Shown: positions 10,589-19,306 of the stretch, in pieces
Numbering within the stretch: position 1 is the first letter of the stretch
How the letters are laid out: each line of letters opens with the position of its first letter
DNA from: Cafeteria roenbergensis
Taxonomy: Eukaryota > Sar > Bigyra > Bicosoecida > Cafeteriaceae
Direction: 5' to 3'
DNA: 64,000 nt
Assembly (NCBI GenBank): GCA_008330645.1
Contig: VLTN01000016.1
Span: forward strand, 496,001 to 560,000
The notes under the pieces: generated by a model
The model's database searches: none
What the model was told of the DNA's origin: nothing
The model's input: the letters and a program-made list of their open reading frames with translations, nothing else
Made by a program: the position numbers and the translations under genes

Positions 10589-11348
10589 GCTCGAAGGCCG
10601 GTTGCGCGAGCAAGTCGCGGACAACCCCCGGAGACTGACGCGTGCGCCCGCGAACCACGCGCAACAGCCCCTGCGGCGGTTGGGGAAAGGGCAGGGGGCG
10701 GCGGCGGCAGCAGGTGGCGATGCGCCCTGGCTTGCCATGCTCCCGCGCCGGGCTGGCGCGCGGCCAGGCGCCAGGCGCGCGGCGGGCCCGAGGCGTCGGG
10801 TTGAGCGTTGAGCCCATCTGCTGAGCGGCTCGTAGCTGGAGAAAAACAAAAACGCCCGGCACCCCCTGTCGCCGGGTCCGCCGCCAGTGACCGGCCCCAC
10901 GCGTCTGGCGCGAAGCGGACGGAACGTGCGCGCAAACGGGGGCGCGGGCCCCGGTGGGGGCGGCGCGAAGCAGCGCGGCAGCTGCGGCGCGCGCGGCTTA
11001 CCCGCAGTTTCCCAGGAGCTGGGTCAAAGCCGCCGCGGCGTTCTGGTCGACGCCCAGCGTGCGTGCAGGGAGCACCCTCGGGAGGAGGATTCGGCCAGCG
11101 ACGAGCTGTCGCACGGTCCGTGCGAGCCTGGGCCGTTCCCACGCTCCGGCTGTGGCCCGCGAACCGGGCGCTGACTGGCTTTGCCTGCGCTCCGACACGG
11201 GCCCAGGACTGCGGAACTCTGCAGCGGCTTGAGTCGAACTGCAGAGTTATTTCGCAGAGCCTCGGGATCGCGTGCATGGCAGCTGCGGGCGGCCGGTGCG
11301 ACTGCCCACAGAGGCGCGATTCGCCCCCGAGGGATGCGAGCGGCCTGA
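10589..11348. other. Divergent promoter region, 760 bp
   Basis: This lies between the start of the DOT1-like gene (minus) and the large low-complexity gene (plus). Several open frames cross it on both strands, none with recognisable protein features or a clear start. No core promoter motif stands out. Confidence 0.45.
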
Positions 11349-14300
11349 ATGGAGTCGTTCCTGGGAATTCCGCTTCCCGACATCGCCAGGCAGATCCTGC
11401 AGGTCGTGGCAAGCGGGCAGACGGCTGCCACCGAGCGCACCGCTTCCTCGGCTCGCGAGGCGGCAATCGGGCAAGAGCTCGCGATCCAGCGGCAGCAGCA
11501 AGGCACTTCGGAGTATGACGATGACGACTTGTCGGGCTCAGGCCGTCGGGGCGCCGCCACGGCGAGCGGCCTCGGCGAGCAGGTTGCAGGCGCTGGGGCG
11601 AGCGAGGCCGGGGACGGCACGAGCCTGGGCATGCTCACTATGACCGCCATGATTGAGGAGGACAGCCGGGGGCTTCCGGGCGCGCGGCGGCGCCGGACCG
11701 GCCCGTCGGTGCAGGCGCGAGGTCCGCTCGGAGTTGCCGCATCGGCTCGCTCGGGCCGGGCAGGCCGCAGCGACGTGGGCGCGGGCTTTGGCCACTCGTG
11801 GCGGAGCCCCCCTGCCTCTTCTGCCAGCTGGCAGCGCTCGGGCCGGCTTCGCGGGGCCAGGGGGCGCCTCGGCCCGACTTCCGTCGGCAGCGCGGACGCT
11901 GGCCTGCCGAGCCGCGGCGTGCCAAACGGGGCGGCCGACCGGCCGAGACAGCGCACCTCCTTCGGAGGAGCGCACGACTGGACCGCCCGCACCGAGAACC
12001 AGTCCGAGATTGTCCACCGCCACGCCAGCAGCTCCCGGGCGGCCCGGCTGGGCGCCTCTGACGCCCCTGCCAGGGCCTCCAACAGCAGAGCCGTGAACGC
12101 GGGCGGGCGTCACTTCGCGCGGGGAGCCTGGCGGGCGGGACCCTCGTCCGTGTCCGCCCGGAGCGCCGGCCCCCACGGCACCTCGGGCACTCACGCCCCC
12201 AGCCCCTTCTCGGGCTCCGTGCTGGTCACGGGGTCCTTCGTCGGCAGAGCCGGTGAGGCGGCGCGCGCGCCGGGAAGCGAGTCCGAGACTGGGCGCAGGC
12301 GGTTCCGCTCTCGGCGTGGCGTCAGGCAGCCAGCCTTCCCCAACGCCGCGGACGAGACGGAGGCGGCGGAGGCTGCTGCAGCACTGGCGGCGGCAGAGGC
12401 GGCAGCAGCGGCGGCAGCAGCTGCTGCTGCGTCTACCGCCGGTGCTGGGAGGGGTGACATGCACGGCAGCGGCGCGTCCTTGGGTGGCCTGCGGCCCTCA
12501 AGCGAGGACACGGCGAGCAACGACCCAAGCGACCGGCGCGCGTCCGTCGGGGCGGGACAGGCCGGAGTCGGCCCAGGCGGCCGAGGAAGACGCGGCGGCA
12601 GAGGCAGCGGTGGCGGCGGCAACGGGCCGGCCAGAAGCCCCAACCGGGCCGCCCGCCGGCGCAGGGCGGGGTCGGTTTCATCCCACTCCTCGCTCGCTGC
12701 CGTAGGCCTGGCGCCGGTGTTCAGCGACGCCTCCTCGCCCGACGCCGCCTCAGTCTCCGCCAGTGCTGCAGCCGGCTTTGCCGCCGCCGATGCCGGGTCG
12801 CCGGCGTGGCACGAGACGGAACTCGACCTCGGGCTCGAAGGTGGGCCCGGCAGAGCCGCCCGCCCCGCTGCGACTGCGTCGGGGAGCAACGCGGGCAGCA
12901 GCCCAGGCGACCAGGCGCGCGGCGGCGGCGCTCGCGGCGCACCAGCGGCGCAACGCAGCGCCGGCCGCCAGCTTGCACCCCGCCGAGCGGGCTCCCCTCC
13001 CGTGGGCAGGCACGCTCAAGGCAGCGCGATGCCTGCCCGGCTGTCCGTCCCGGCACTGGCGTCGTCACTCGTGAGCGGGCAGTTGCAGCAGGGAGTGCCA
13101 GGAGCGGGCGCAGACCCCAGGGCGGTGGCTGCGCTGGCGCGCTCCCTGACTGCAGCTGCGGCGGCTGCGGCTGCGGCTGCGGCAGCAGGGGCAGGCGGGG
13201 GAGCAGCGAGCATCGCCGGCAGCGGGGGGGACAGGGATGAGGTCGGGGGCGGCAGAGCGGGCCTTGCTGTCTCCCGCTCTGACGAAGGCTCCCCGCCTGC
13301 ACAGGCCGCTTCCCGGGGCCACGGCGGGATCGGGGAGGCGGGCGAGGACGCTGACGATGCAGCGGCGCTTCTCGCGGCCTCGGAGCTGTTTGCCGACGCA
13401 GCGGCTGCAGCTGCCGCAAGGCAAGCCGCCAGCGCCCACGCTGCTGCTGCTGCTGCCGCGGGCGCAGCAGGGGGGAGTGCCGGACAAGGCGGGTGGGGTT
13501 CTGCGGAGCCCGCCCGGCACCGCCGGCACCGGTCAAACGACGCTGCCTATCGCCTGGAACCGCTGCCAGAGACCCCCGAGGTCCGGGGCGCGGCGCTTGC
13601 GCGTGAGTGCAGCGGCGGCGGCGGCGGCGGTAGTGGTGGCGGCAGCGGTGGGGGCGTTGCTGCAGAGGCGCTGGTGCTGCCGCCGCCGGCTGCAACTGGC
13701 TCGCCCGGCGCAGTCCTTGGCAGGCCGTCGCGCGGCCACGACACTGGCTCTGCCCCCGCCAGCGACACGAGTGACAGCGATGTGCCGAGCTTCGCGCGGC
13801 GACGGAGCGGGAAGCGAGGCACGGCCGACAGCGCCCTGGCCGGCCGAGAGGCAGGCAGCGCCAGCGGCTCGGCGCGCAGCAGTCCCAGCGCCGCTGGCCG
13901 GGAGTGCGGTGACGAGCGCTCGCCGCGCAGCCGCGGCGGACGGGCTGGCGGGCGGCTGCGGCACAGCGGGTCCACTGGCAGGGACAGCGCTGCAGCTTCT
14001 GCGGGGCGGGGGCAGGCCCGCCCGCCGGCTGTCCCGTGTCCGACCGCTGGATCTGCTGCTGCCTCTGCCGCTGTGGGAGCTGCTGCCTCTCCTGGTGGTG
14101 GCAGTCGCTTTGGTCCGACCAAGGCAGGCGGGAGCGGACTTGGCCGCGGTTTCGCGGGATCCATCGAGAGCGAAACCGCTCAAGCCTCGGAGGCGGGGGT
14201 GCCTTCCGCGGACCCTCTGGGCGACTCCCACAGGGACTCGCAAGGGGACCCGCAATTTGACCCCCAAGGGGACCCTCACGGGGACCTGTACGATGACCCG

Positions 14301-16298
14301 AACGACGAGGAGCAGGAGGAGCCGTGGCCAGCGCTGGCCCCTCGGCGGGGCGAGCGAATGGTCACGATGCGGGTTCGCGGGAGCTGGGGAGTGGCATGCG
14401 AGGATGGCGACGAGGGCGACTGGGGAGGCGACGGCGCCATGCCGGACGCCTGGGCTGCGCGGGACCGTGAGGCCGCCGAGCCGAGAACGCCGCGCTCGGT
14501 GCCGGGCTCCCCCCGCGCCGCCGCCGCCGCTCTGAGGCATATGCACCTGTACCACGAAGACGTTGTGTTCAGGGCCAGAGACATTGTGGCTGCCATGGCG
14601 GCGGCGACAGAGAGAGACGCGGACCGTGCCGCCTCCGACGGCGAAGAGGTTGTCGACCCCAGCAGCGACGGCCCTCGAGCTTGGGGAGCCGAGGCGGGAG
14701 CGGTGCAGGTCGGCGACTCCGAGCGGGACGACCCAGACGCGGAGCGGGAGCGGGAGCAGTCGGAGGAGGAGGAGCAGCAGCAGGAGCAGGAGCAGGAAGC
14801 CGAACTCGACGAGGTCGCGGGGCAGCAGAGGCAGCTTCGTGCCGCCGTGGCCGCCGGCTGCGGCCTGCATCGCGCCTTCAGTCACCCGTCCCTCGCGCTG
14901 CTGGCTGGGGGCCACTCCGTCTGGTGGCCCTCGCGCACCTCCCGGGTGAGGCGACTGGTCAGGCGCGGGAGAGCAGCTTCCAGCGGGCCGTCGGAGGTGG
15001 AGCGGTGGTCGGAGCCCGGGGGTGAGGGCGACTCTGGCGAGGCGCGCAGCTCCTCGGACGAGGCCGGGCCTGGTGCGGCACGCGGCGGCCTCGCCCCGCA
15101 GGGGGTCGGCATTGGAGGCGCGATTGTGTCCTCCCGGGCAGCTCTGCCGGTTGGGCTGGGCTGCGTGGCGTCGCAGCGGCTGCTGCCGGAGTGGCGGGCT
15201 CTGGCCGGGGTGGCGCTGGAGGACAGAGTGATCACGGGGCTTGCTGCGGGGGCACACTTGCTGGCGTTCAGGCTGGCTGTGGAGGACCCGGAAGCAGGGA
15301 CGGCAAGCGCGGCTGCCGCGCTGCAAACGCTGCGAACTTCGGCGTCAAGAGGCGGTCAGCGGGCTGGCGTTGGTCTGGTGTGCCTGCCAGCGAACGCGCT
15401 AGCGGCGCAGGGGCTGTCCGTGCCGCTGGCCGCGGCGTTTGCCCGGGCCCCCGTCGGCTCCATGCCCAAGAGCGTGGGGCTCTACGCGTCGGGCGAGTTG
15501 CTCCGCGGTGGGGTAGAGAGCGATGTGGTGCAGCTCACGCCGCCAGGCCGATCTGGCCTGGCGCGCCCTGGCCCTGACTCTGGAAAACGCGCGATTTCAC
15601 CGCCTTCCCCACCCCCAGGCCACATCAGCGGCGAGGACGGCGCTGGCGACGGCTGTGGCGACGGCAGAAGTGCTGGCAACAGCGTTGGTTCGGACGGCGG
15701 CAGCGGCTCCAGTGGCGGATTGGCCGCAGCAGACCCCACCACCGCTGCCACCGCCGCCCCCGGTGCTGCTGCTGCTGCCGCCGCCCCCAGCGTCGGCGTC
15801 GCAGCCGATGGCTCGCAGCCAGGGGCCGCGGAAGGTGCCGCCTTCGCGCCAGGGGACCTCGTCTGCATGATTGTGCTGCCTGTCGTGGCAGCCGCGGCGC
15901 GTTTCAAGGACGACATGCCGCTGTCCCCGACGCTGTCTGGCCGGGGATCCGAGCGATTTTTGAGTCTCTCGGTGTGCTTCTTTCTGCCCGGAAACCCCAG
16001 CCTCGGTGTCGTTCCAGCCGGGCGACTGACCCTGGGCCCGGGGGAGCTGCTCTTCGCAACAGCGTCGCTCTCGCGGCCGGCAAGCGACGCCAGGGCGGGT
16101 GTGGCACTGCGCCTCGACGCGGTGCTCACCCACACTGAGGCGCTGGACGCGGGCCTTATGCGCAGGGGCAGGCGCGGGGGACCCTTGCAGCCAGCGCCCC
16201 AGACGCTGGCCGCTGTCAAGGAGGCATCGCGGCTCTGCCGGGAGGACCTGCCGCCCGTGCTGTGGACGCTGGACGGCGAGGCTTGCCCGCTGTGCTAG
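11349..16298 (+). CDS. Giant Ala/Gly/Ser-rich protein with possible C-terminal SPRY-like domain
   Basis: A single uninterrupted frame of 1649 residues. The N-terminus (ESFLGIPLPDIARQILQVV) is an ordered-looking helix. Residues ~30-1260 are mostly low complexity: Ala runs, Gly/Ser runs, Arg-Ser patches, an SHRDSQGDPQFDPQGDPHGD acidic repeat near nt 14230-14290 and a Glu/Gln-rich stretch near 14755-14800. The last ~380 residues are more ordinary: LGCVASQRLLPEWRALAGVALEDRV, then SVGLYASGELLRGG, FAPGDLVCMIVLP, SVCFFLPGNPSLGVVPAG and GELLFATASL. These resemble the SPRY strands for the Tyr-Gly, GDvIG, ngxxlGvaf and lyPavsl motifs, with a Gly/Ala/Pro insertion in between. SPRY domains mediate protein binding. 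The assignment is by eye and could be wrong. The length of open frame supports coding; function is unknown. Confidence 0.7.
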   Translation: MESFLGIPLPDIARQILQVVASGQTAATERTASSAREAAIGQELAIQRQQQGTSEYDDDDLSGSGRRGAATASGLGEQVAGAGASEAGDGTSLGMLTMTAMIEEDSRGLPGARRRRTGPSVQARGPLGVAASARSGRAGRSDVGAGFGHSWRSPPASSASWQRSGRLRGARGRLGPTSVGSADAGLPSRGVPNGAADRPRQRTSFGGAHDWTARTENQSEIVHRHASSSRAARLGASDAPARASNSRAVNAGGRHFARGAWRAGPSSVSARSAGPHGTSGTHAPSPFSGSVLVTGSFVGRAGEAARAPGSESETGRRRFRSRRGVRQPAFPNAADETEAAEAAAALAAAEAAAAAAAAAAASTAGAGRGDMHGSGASLGGLRPSSEDTASNDPSDRRASVGAGQAGVGPGGRGRRGGRGSGGGGNGPARSPNRAARRRRAGSVSSHSSLAAVGLAPVFSDASSPDAASVSASAAAGFAAADAGSPAWHETELDLGLEGGPGRAARPAATASGSNAGSSPGDQARGGGARGAPAAQRSAGRQLAPRRAGSPPVGRHAQGSAMPARLSVPALASSLVSGQLQQGVPGAGADPRAVAALARSLTAAAAAAAAAAAAGAGGGAASIAGSGGDRDEVGGGRAGLAVSRSDEGSPPAQAASRGHGGIGEAGEDADDAAALLAASELFADAAAAAAARQAASAHAAAAAAAGAAGGSAGQGGWGSAEPARHRRHRSNDAAYRLEPLPETPEVRGAALARECSGGGGGGSGGGSGGGVAAEALVLPPPAATGSPGAVLGRPSRGHDTGSAPASDTSDSDVPSFARRRSGKRGTADSALAGREAGSASGSARSSPSAAGRECGDERSPRSRGGRAGGRLRHSGSTGRDSAAASAGRGQARPPAVPCPTAGSAAASAAVGAAASPGGGSRFGPTKAGGSGLGRGFAGSIESETAQASEAGVPSADPLGDSHRDSQGDPQFDPQGDPHGDLYDDPNDEEQEEPWPALAPRRGERMVTMRVRGSWGVACEDGDEGDWGGDGAMPDAWAARDREAAEPRTPRSVPGSPRAAAAALRHMHLYHEDVVFRARDIVAAMAAATERDADRAASDGEEVVDPSSDGPRAWGAEAGAVQVGDSERDDPDAEREREQSEEEEQQQEQEQEAELDEVAGQQRQLRAAVAAGCGLHRAFSHPSLALLAGGHSVWWPSRTSRVRRLVRRGRAASSGPSEVERWSEPGGEGDSGEARSSSDEAGPGAARGGLAPQGVGIGGAIVSSRAALPVGLGCVASQRLLPEWRALAGVALEDRVITGLAAGAHLLAFRLAVEDPEAGTASAAAALQTLRTSASRGGQRAGVGLVCLPANALAAQGLSVPLAAAFARAPVGSMPKSVGLYASGELLRGGVESDVVQLTPPGRSGLARPGPDSGKRAISPPSPPPGHISGEDGAGDGCGDGRSAGNSVGSDGGSGSSGGLAAADPTTAATAAPGAAAAAAAPSVGVAADGSQPGAAEGAAFAPGDLVCMIVLPVVAAAARFKDDMPLSPTLSGRGSERFLSLSVCFFLPGNPSLGVVPAGRLTLGPGELLFATASLSRPASDARAGVALRLDAVLTHTEALDAGLMRRGRRGGPLQPAPQTLAAVKEASRLCREDLPPVLWTLDGEACPLC

Positions 16299-16528
16299 AG
16301 TGGCCCACGCTCGCTGCCACTGCTTGTTTGGCCAAAAGCAGGGCGCGAGCGGGGCTGTCTCGTGTCGAGCCGAGCTTCGGCGTGTGGCGCAATTGCCCTG
16401 CCGCAGCGACGAGTCTCAGCCACTTGCAAATTGGACCCAATGGTGATGATGGGGACCCTGCCGTCGTGCGCTCGCGGCGGGCTCTCGCCGACCTGATTTC
16501 TCCACACTCGGTGCGCACCAACGGAACA

Positions 16529-17483
16529 TCACCACTCGATCACGTCACCATTGTAGTCATACACTCGCCCTGTGCGGTCTTTGGGGGCCGCCATTGCGTC
16601 GTGCACGACGCGGAGCAGCCGCGCGGCGGCAAAGTCGGGCTCGAACAGCTTTCCAGCCGGCACGTTGGCCGCAAACGGTGCCGACAGGCCTGTCCGCACA
16701 GTGCCCGGGTGCAGACCGATGGCTGCGCACTGTCCACGACTACGGCGAAGCAGCTCGATGCTGAGGGCTTTGGTGAACATGTTTTGAGCCGCCTTGGACG
16801 CGCGGTAGCTGTACCAGCCGCCCATGGCGCAGTCGCCAATGCTGCCGACACGCGCTGAGATGCTCGCAAACACGGCCGGCTGCTTGGAGGCTACGAGAAG
16901 GGGCGAAAAGTGGCGCGCCATGAGCATCGGGCCGAACGTGTTGACCTGCGAGCCGGAGAAGCAGCGCAATCAGCAACTCCAAAGCTGACGCACGTGCGTC
17001 ACAGCCTCCCGACGGGCGGGCAAATGACGCGCCACGGCACCGCCCTGCATGCTGCCCCGCGGCCTATGGCACGTGCAACGGAGAGTCCTGTCGCGACTGC
17101 AACGGGGCAACCAGCGGTCCGGCGGGTCGTCTCACCTGAAACACGCGTTGCAGACTGGCGAGCTGCAAGTCCTCCAGTTTCCTCTCCGGCGCAATGCCGC
17201 GCGATTCGTCGTGCAGGAGCCCGGCCGCGTTGATCAAGACTGACAGAGGAGTTCCGCTCGCCTCCACTTCCTTGGAAGCGGCCTCTATGCTGCCGTCGTC
17301 GTCCAGGTCGATGCGCAGAGGCACGACTGTGACGTGTTGCGGGGCGCTGTCCGCCCAGTCAGCAACCTCGTCTGGCCTGCGACATGCCGCGAACACACGG
17401 GAGAAGCGGCCGGACGCGGCCAGCTCCTTGACCATCGCGCGCCCGATACCGCGTGAAGCGCCTTGCACGAGGGCGGCTGCCAT
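16529..17483 (-). CDS. Short-chain dehydrogenase/reductase, C-factor-like
   Basis: An NAD(P)-dependent oxidoreductase of the classical SDR fold, 254 residues, from two exons: 17483-17136 and 16945-16529, intron 190 nt, phase 0. The start MAAALVQGASRGIGRAM is the glycine-rich cofactor loop. VLINAAGLL is the NAG motif. The splice rebuilds LQRVFQ-VNTFGPMLMARHFSPLL, the helix before the active site. SISARVG holds the catalytic Ser and YSYRASKAA the Tyr-x3-Lys. LHPGTVRTGLSAPF closes the fold. The short length and the PGTVxTxL motif are typical of the C-factor/sepiapterin-reductase-like subgroup, whose substrates vary. The start codon faces that of the eIF4E-like gene across 205 bp, so the two may share a promoter region. 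Confidence 0.9.
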
Positions 17484-17688
17484 CGCAGCCGGGGAGTGGC
17501 TCCGCGAGGGGCTGCTGCCCTTGTTCGGGCGGGCGGGCTCTGCCGGGGCCGGTTGCTCGACAAAAGCACGGCCTCCCGCCAGGCAGCACCCTGGAGGCCC
17601 GAGGGTCGCGGGCGCTCGGAGCACTTTGCCTGGCGGCAGTGGCGCCGAGGGGTCTGAGCGAAGCAGGGCGCAAGGCTGCTCGGCAGCG
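17484..17688. promoter_or_regulatory. Bidirectional promoter region SDR / eIF4E-like
   Basis: Only 205 bp separate the two divergent start codons, so both promoters must lie here or overlap the opposite gene. No TATA-like element is visible. Confidence 0.5.
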
Positions 17689-18531
17689 ATGGCGCGGGCC
17701 TCGACCGCCCTCGGCGACGAGTGGGTGCTGTGGGAATCGGTCACAGATGCCAACGCAGAAGTTCCGGGGGCGAGCTACGACGCGGCGAGCGTGCTGCGGC
17801 CAGTTGCCGCGTTTGCGACGGCGGAGGACATGTGGCGCGTGTGGCACAGTTTCCCGCTGCCAAGCATGCTGTTCACGGATGGCGAGACTCGCGGCAAGCT
17901 CGCAAGGGCCGGTGCGGCTGGGGAAACCTTCGTCACTGTACTGGCGCTCTTTCGCCGAGGGCTGCGCCCCGACTGGACGCATGCCCCGAGCTTGGATGGG
18001 GGCCAGATCCGGTTTCGAGGCAAGCTGAGCAGCAAGTTTCTCGACAGCGTGTGGAAGTCCTCCATCCTTGCGGCCTGCGGCGAGATGCTGGAGCCAGCGG
18101 TGGAAGACGGCGACGACCCTGTGGACGGCAGACCTTCTGCTGGGGAAGCGGGCGGCCAGGTTCCCCTCGTTGCAGGGGTGCGGGTGGTGGACAGGTGCGG
18201 CCCCGGCGTGCGACGCTTCGCTGTGGAGCTCTGGCTGACATCTGGCCCGGAGGGTGACCAAGTGCTGGAGAAGGACATGCGCGCCGCCTTGAAGCGTGCC
18301 CCCGCGTCGCCTCTGGGCCGCGTGGGGTCGGTGGCGGCGCGGTGGAAGGTGGCCATGGCCGACGGTCTGACTGCCTCGGGGGTCACAACGCGAGCGGGAA
18401 AGCCGGCCTTCGTGTCCGACCTCATGTACAGACCGCACGCGCAGTCGCGCGCCAGGGAGGCGGTGTTGTCTGGAGCGGGCCCGGCGCTCGAGGCGTCGCG
18501 ACTGGCGAGCCAGGAAGCCGGCACAGCGTAG
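17689..18531 (+). CDS. eIF4E family protein, class II (4EHP-like)
   Basis: Members of this family bind the mRNA 5' cap; class II proteins (4EHP/nCBP) bind it weakly and often repress translation. The 280-residue single-exon protein shows the fold in order: DEWVLWESV (first strand, canonical Trp), SYDAASVLRPVAAFATAEDMW, FPLPSMLFTDG, LFRRGLRPDWTHA, GGQIRFRGKL, FLDSVWKSSILAACGEML and the distal strands GVRVVDRC and RRFAVELWLTSG. The position equivalent to mammalian eIF4E Trp56 appears to be Tyr in a Ser-Tyr context, as in 4EHP. The second cap-stacking Trp is kept (PDWTH), but the following Glu that contacts guanine seems replaced by Thr. The ATG at 17689 is the last before the first conserved strand. 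Family assignment is fairly sure; cap affinity is open. Confidence 0.8.
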   Translation: MARASTALGDEWVLWESVTDANAEVPGASYDAASVLRPVAAFATAEDMWRVWHSFPLPSMLFTDGETRGKLARAGAAGETFVTVLALFRRGLRPDWTHAPSLDGGQIRFRGKLSSKFLDSVWKSSILAACGEMLEPAVEDGDDPVDGRPSAGEAGGQVPLVAGVRVVDRCGPGVRRFAVELWLTSGPEGDQVLEKDMRAALKRAPASPLGRVGSVAARWKVAMADGLTASGVTTRAGKPAFVSDLMYRPHAQSRAREAVLSGAGPALEASRLASQEAGTA

Positions 18532-19306
18532 CGCTGCCGGCATGGGCTTGTGTGGGGCTTGGTCCCAGCGCAAGGGTCAGCTGCCCAAAGACGCTGCAGC
18601 AGACTTGCGTGACGCAGCGTTTGGCGGTCGTGAGCTGAGACGCTGTGGTGGCGAGGCCGTTTGACGCTCGTTCGAAGCCGATGGGTCCGTTCGCCGGCAC
18701 GGCTCGGCGATCGAACAAGCGTCGCATGCAAAAGACACGCAACGCGAAGGGGGGTAAAAAAAGCACGAAGAAGAAGAAGGGGAGGAAGCTCGCGCTGGAC
18801 GAAGCAAAGTGCGGCGCGAATCCCCGGCCCAGGAAGCGAAGTGCGCACTCGCAGCCAGGCCCTGCCGTCTGAACGAAGCAGCCCTTCGACCAGCTGGTGC
18901 AGGGAAAGCCTTTCGAGGTGACGAGCGCATCGAGCTCTGCGTCCACGATGCCGCGCGCCAGCACGATGCCGTCTCGCCGAGGTGCAGCCGCCACGTGCCG
19001 TCCGCCGCCAGCCGCCAAGGCGAGCGGGCAGGGTGCAGCGGAGGAGCCACGGCAGCGACGGCAGTCCGAGAGGAGCCGACGACCATGGCGGGGTGGCAGC
19101 CGCCCGATACCCGCGCAGGGCCCGCAGGGAGGGACGGAGCGCGGTCAAGCGCATCGCGGCAAAAGCGCCTGCGCCAGGGGAGAGGGACTGGGACCGCGGG
19201 GCAGGCAGTCCGCTGCCCGAGCGCCAAATATACGAGTGAGCGAGAAGAGCTGAAGGATCCGATGACAGGCAAGGTGGCCGGCCATTTCCGGCCACTACAC
19301 GGGCGC
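18532..19306. other. Convergent 3' intergenic region, 775 bp
   Basis: Between the ends of the eIF4E-like and zinc-finger genes. It holds a purine-rich stretch at 18750-18790 and an A/T patch (CAAATATA) near 19225. Long frames crossing it, mainly on the minus strand, show no domain and look like GC-driven openness. Confidence 0.5.

Noticed and set aside
13533-15326. 597-codon minus-strand frame
   Set aside because: Antisense shadow of the low-complexity gene, Arg/Pro-rich, no recognisable feature.
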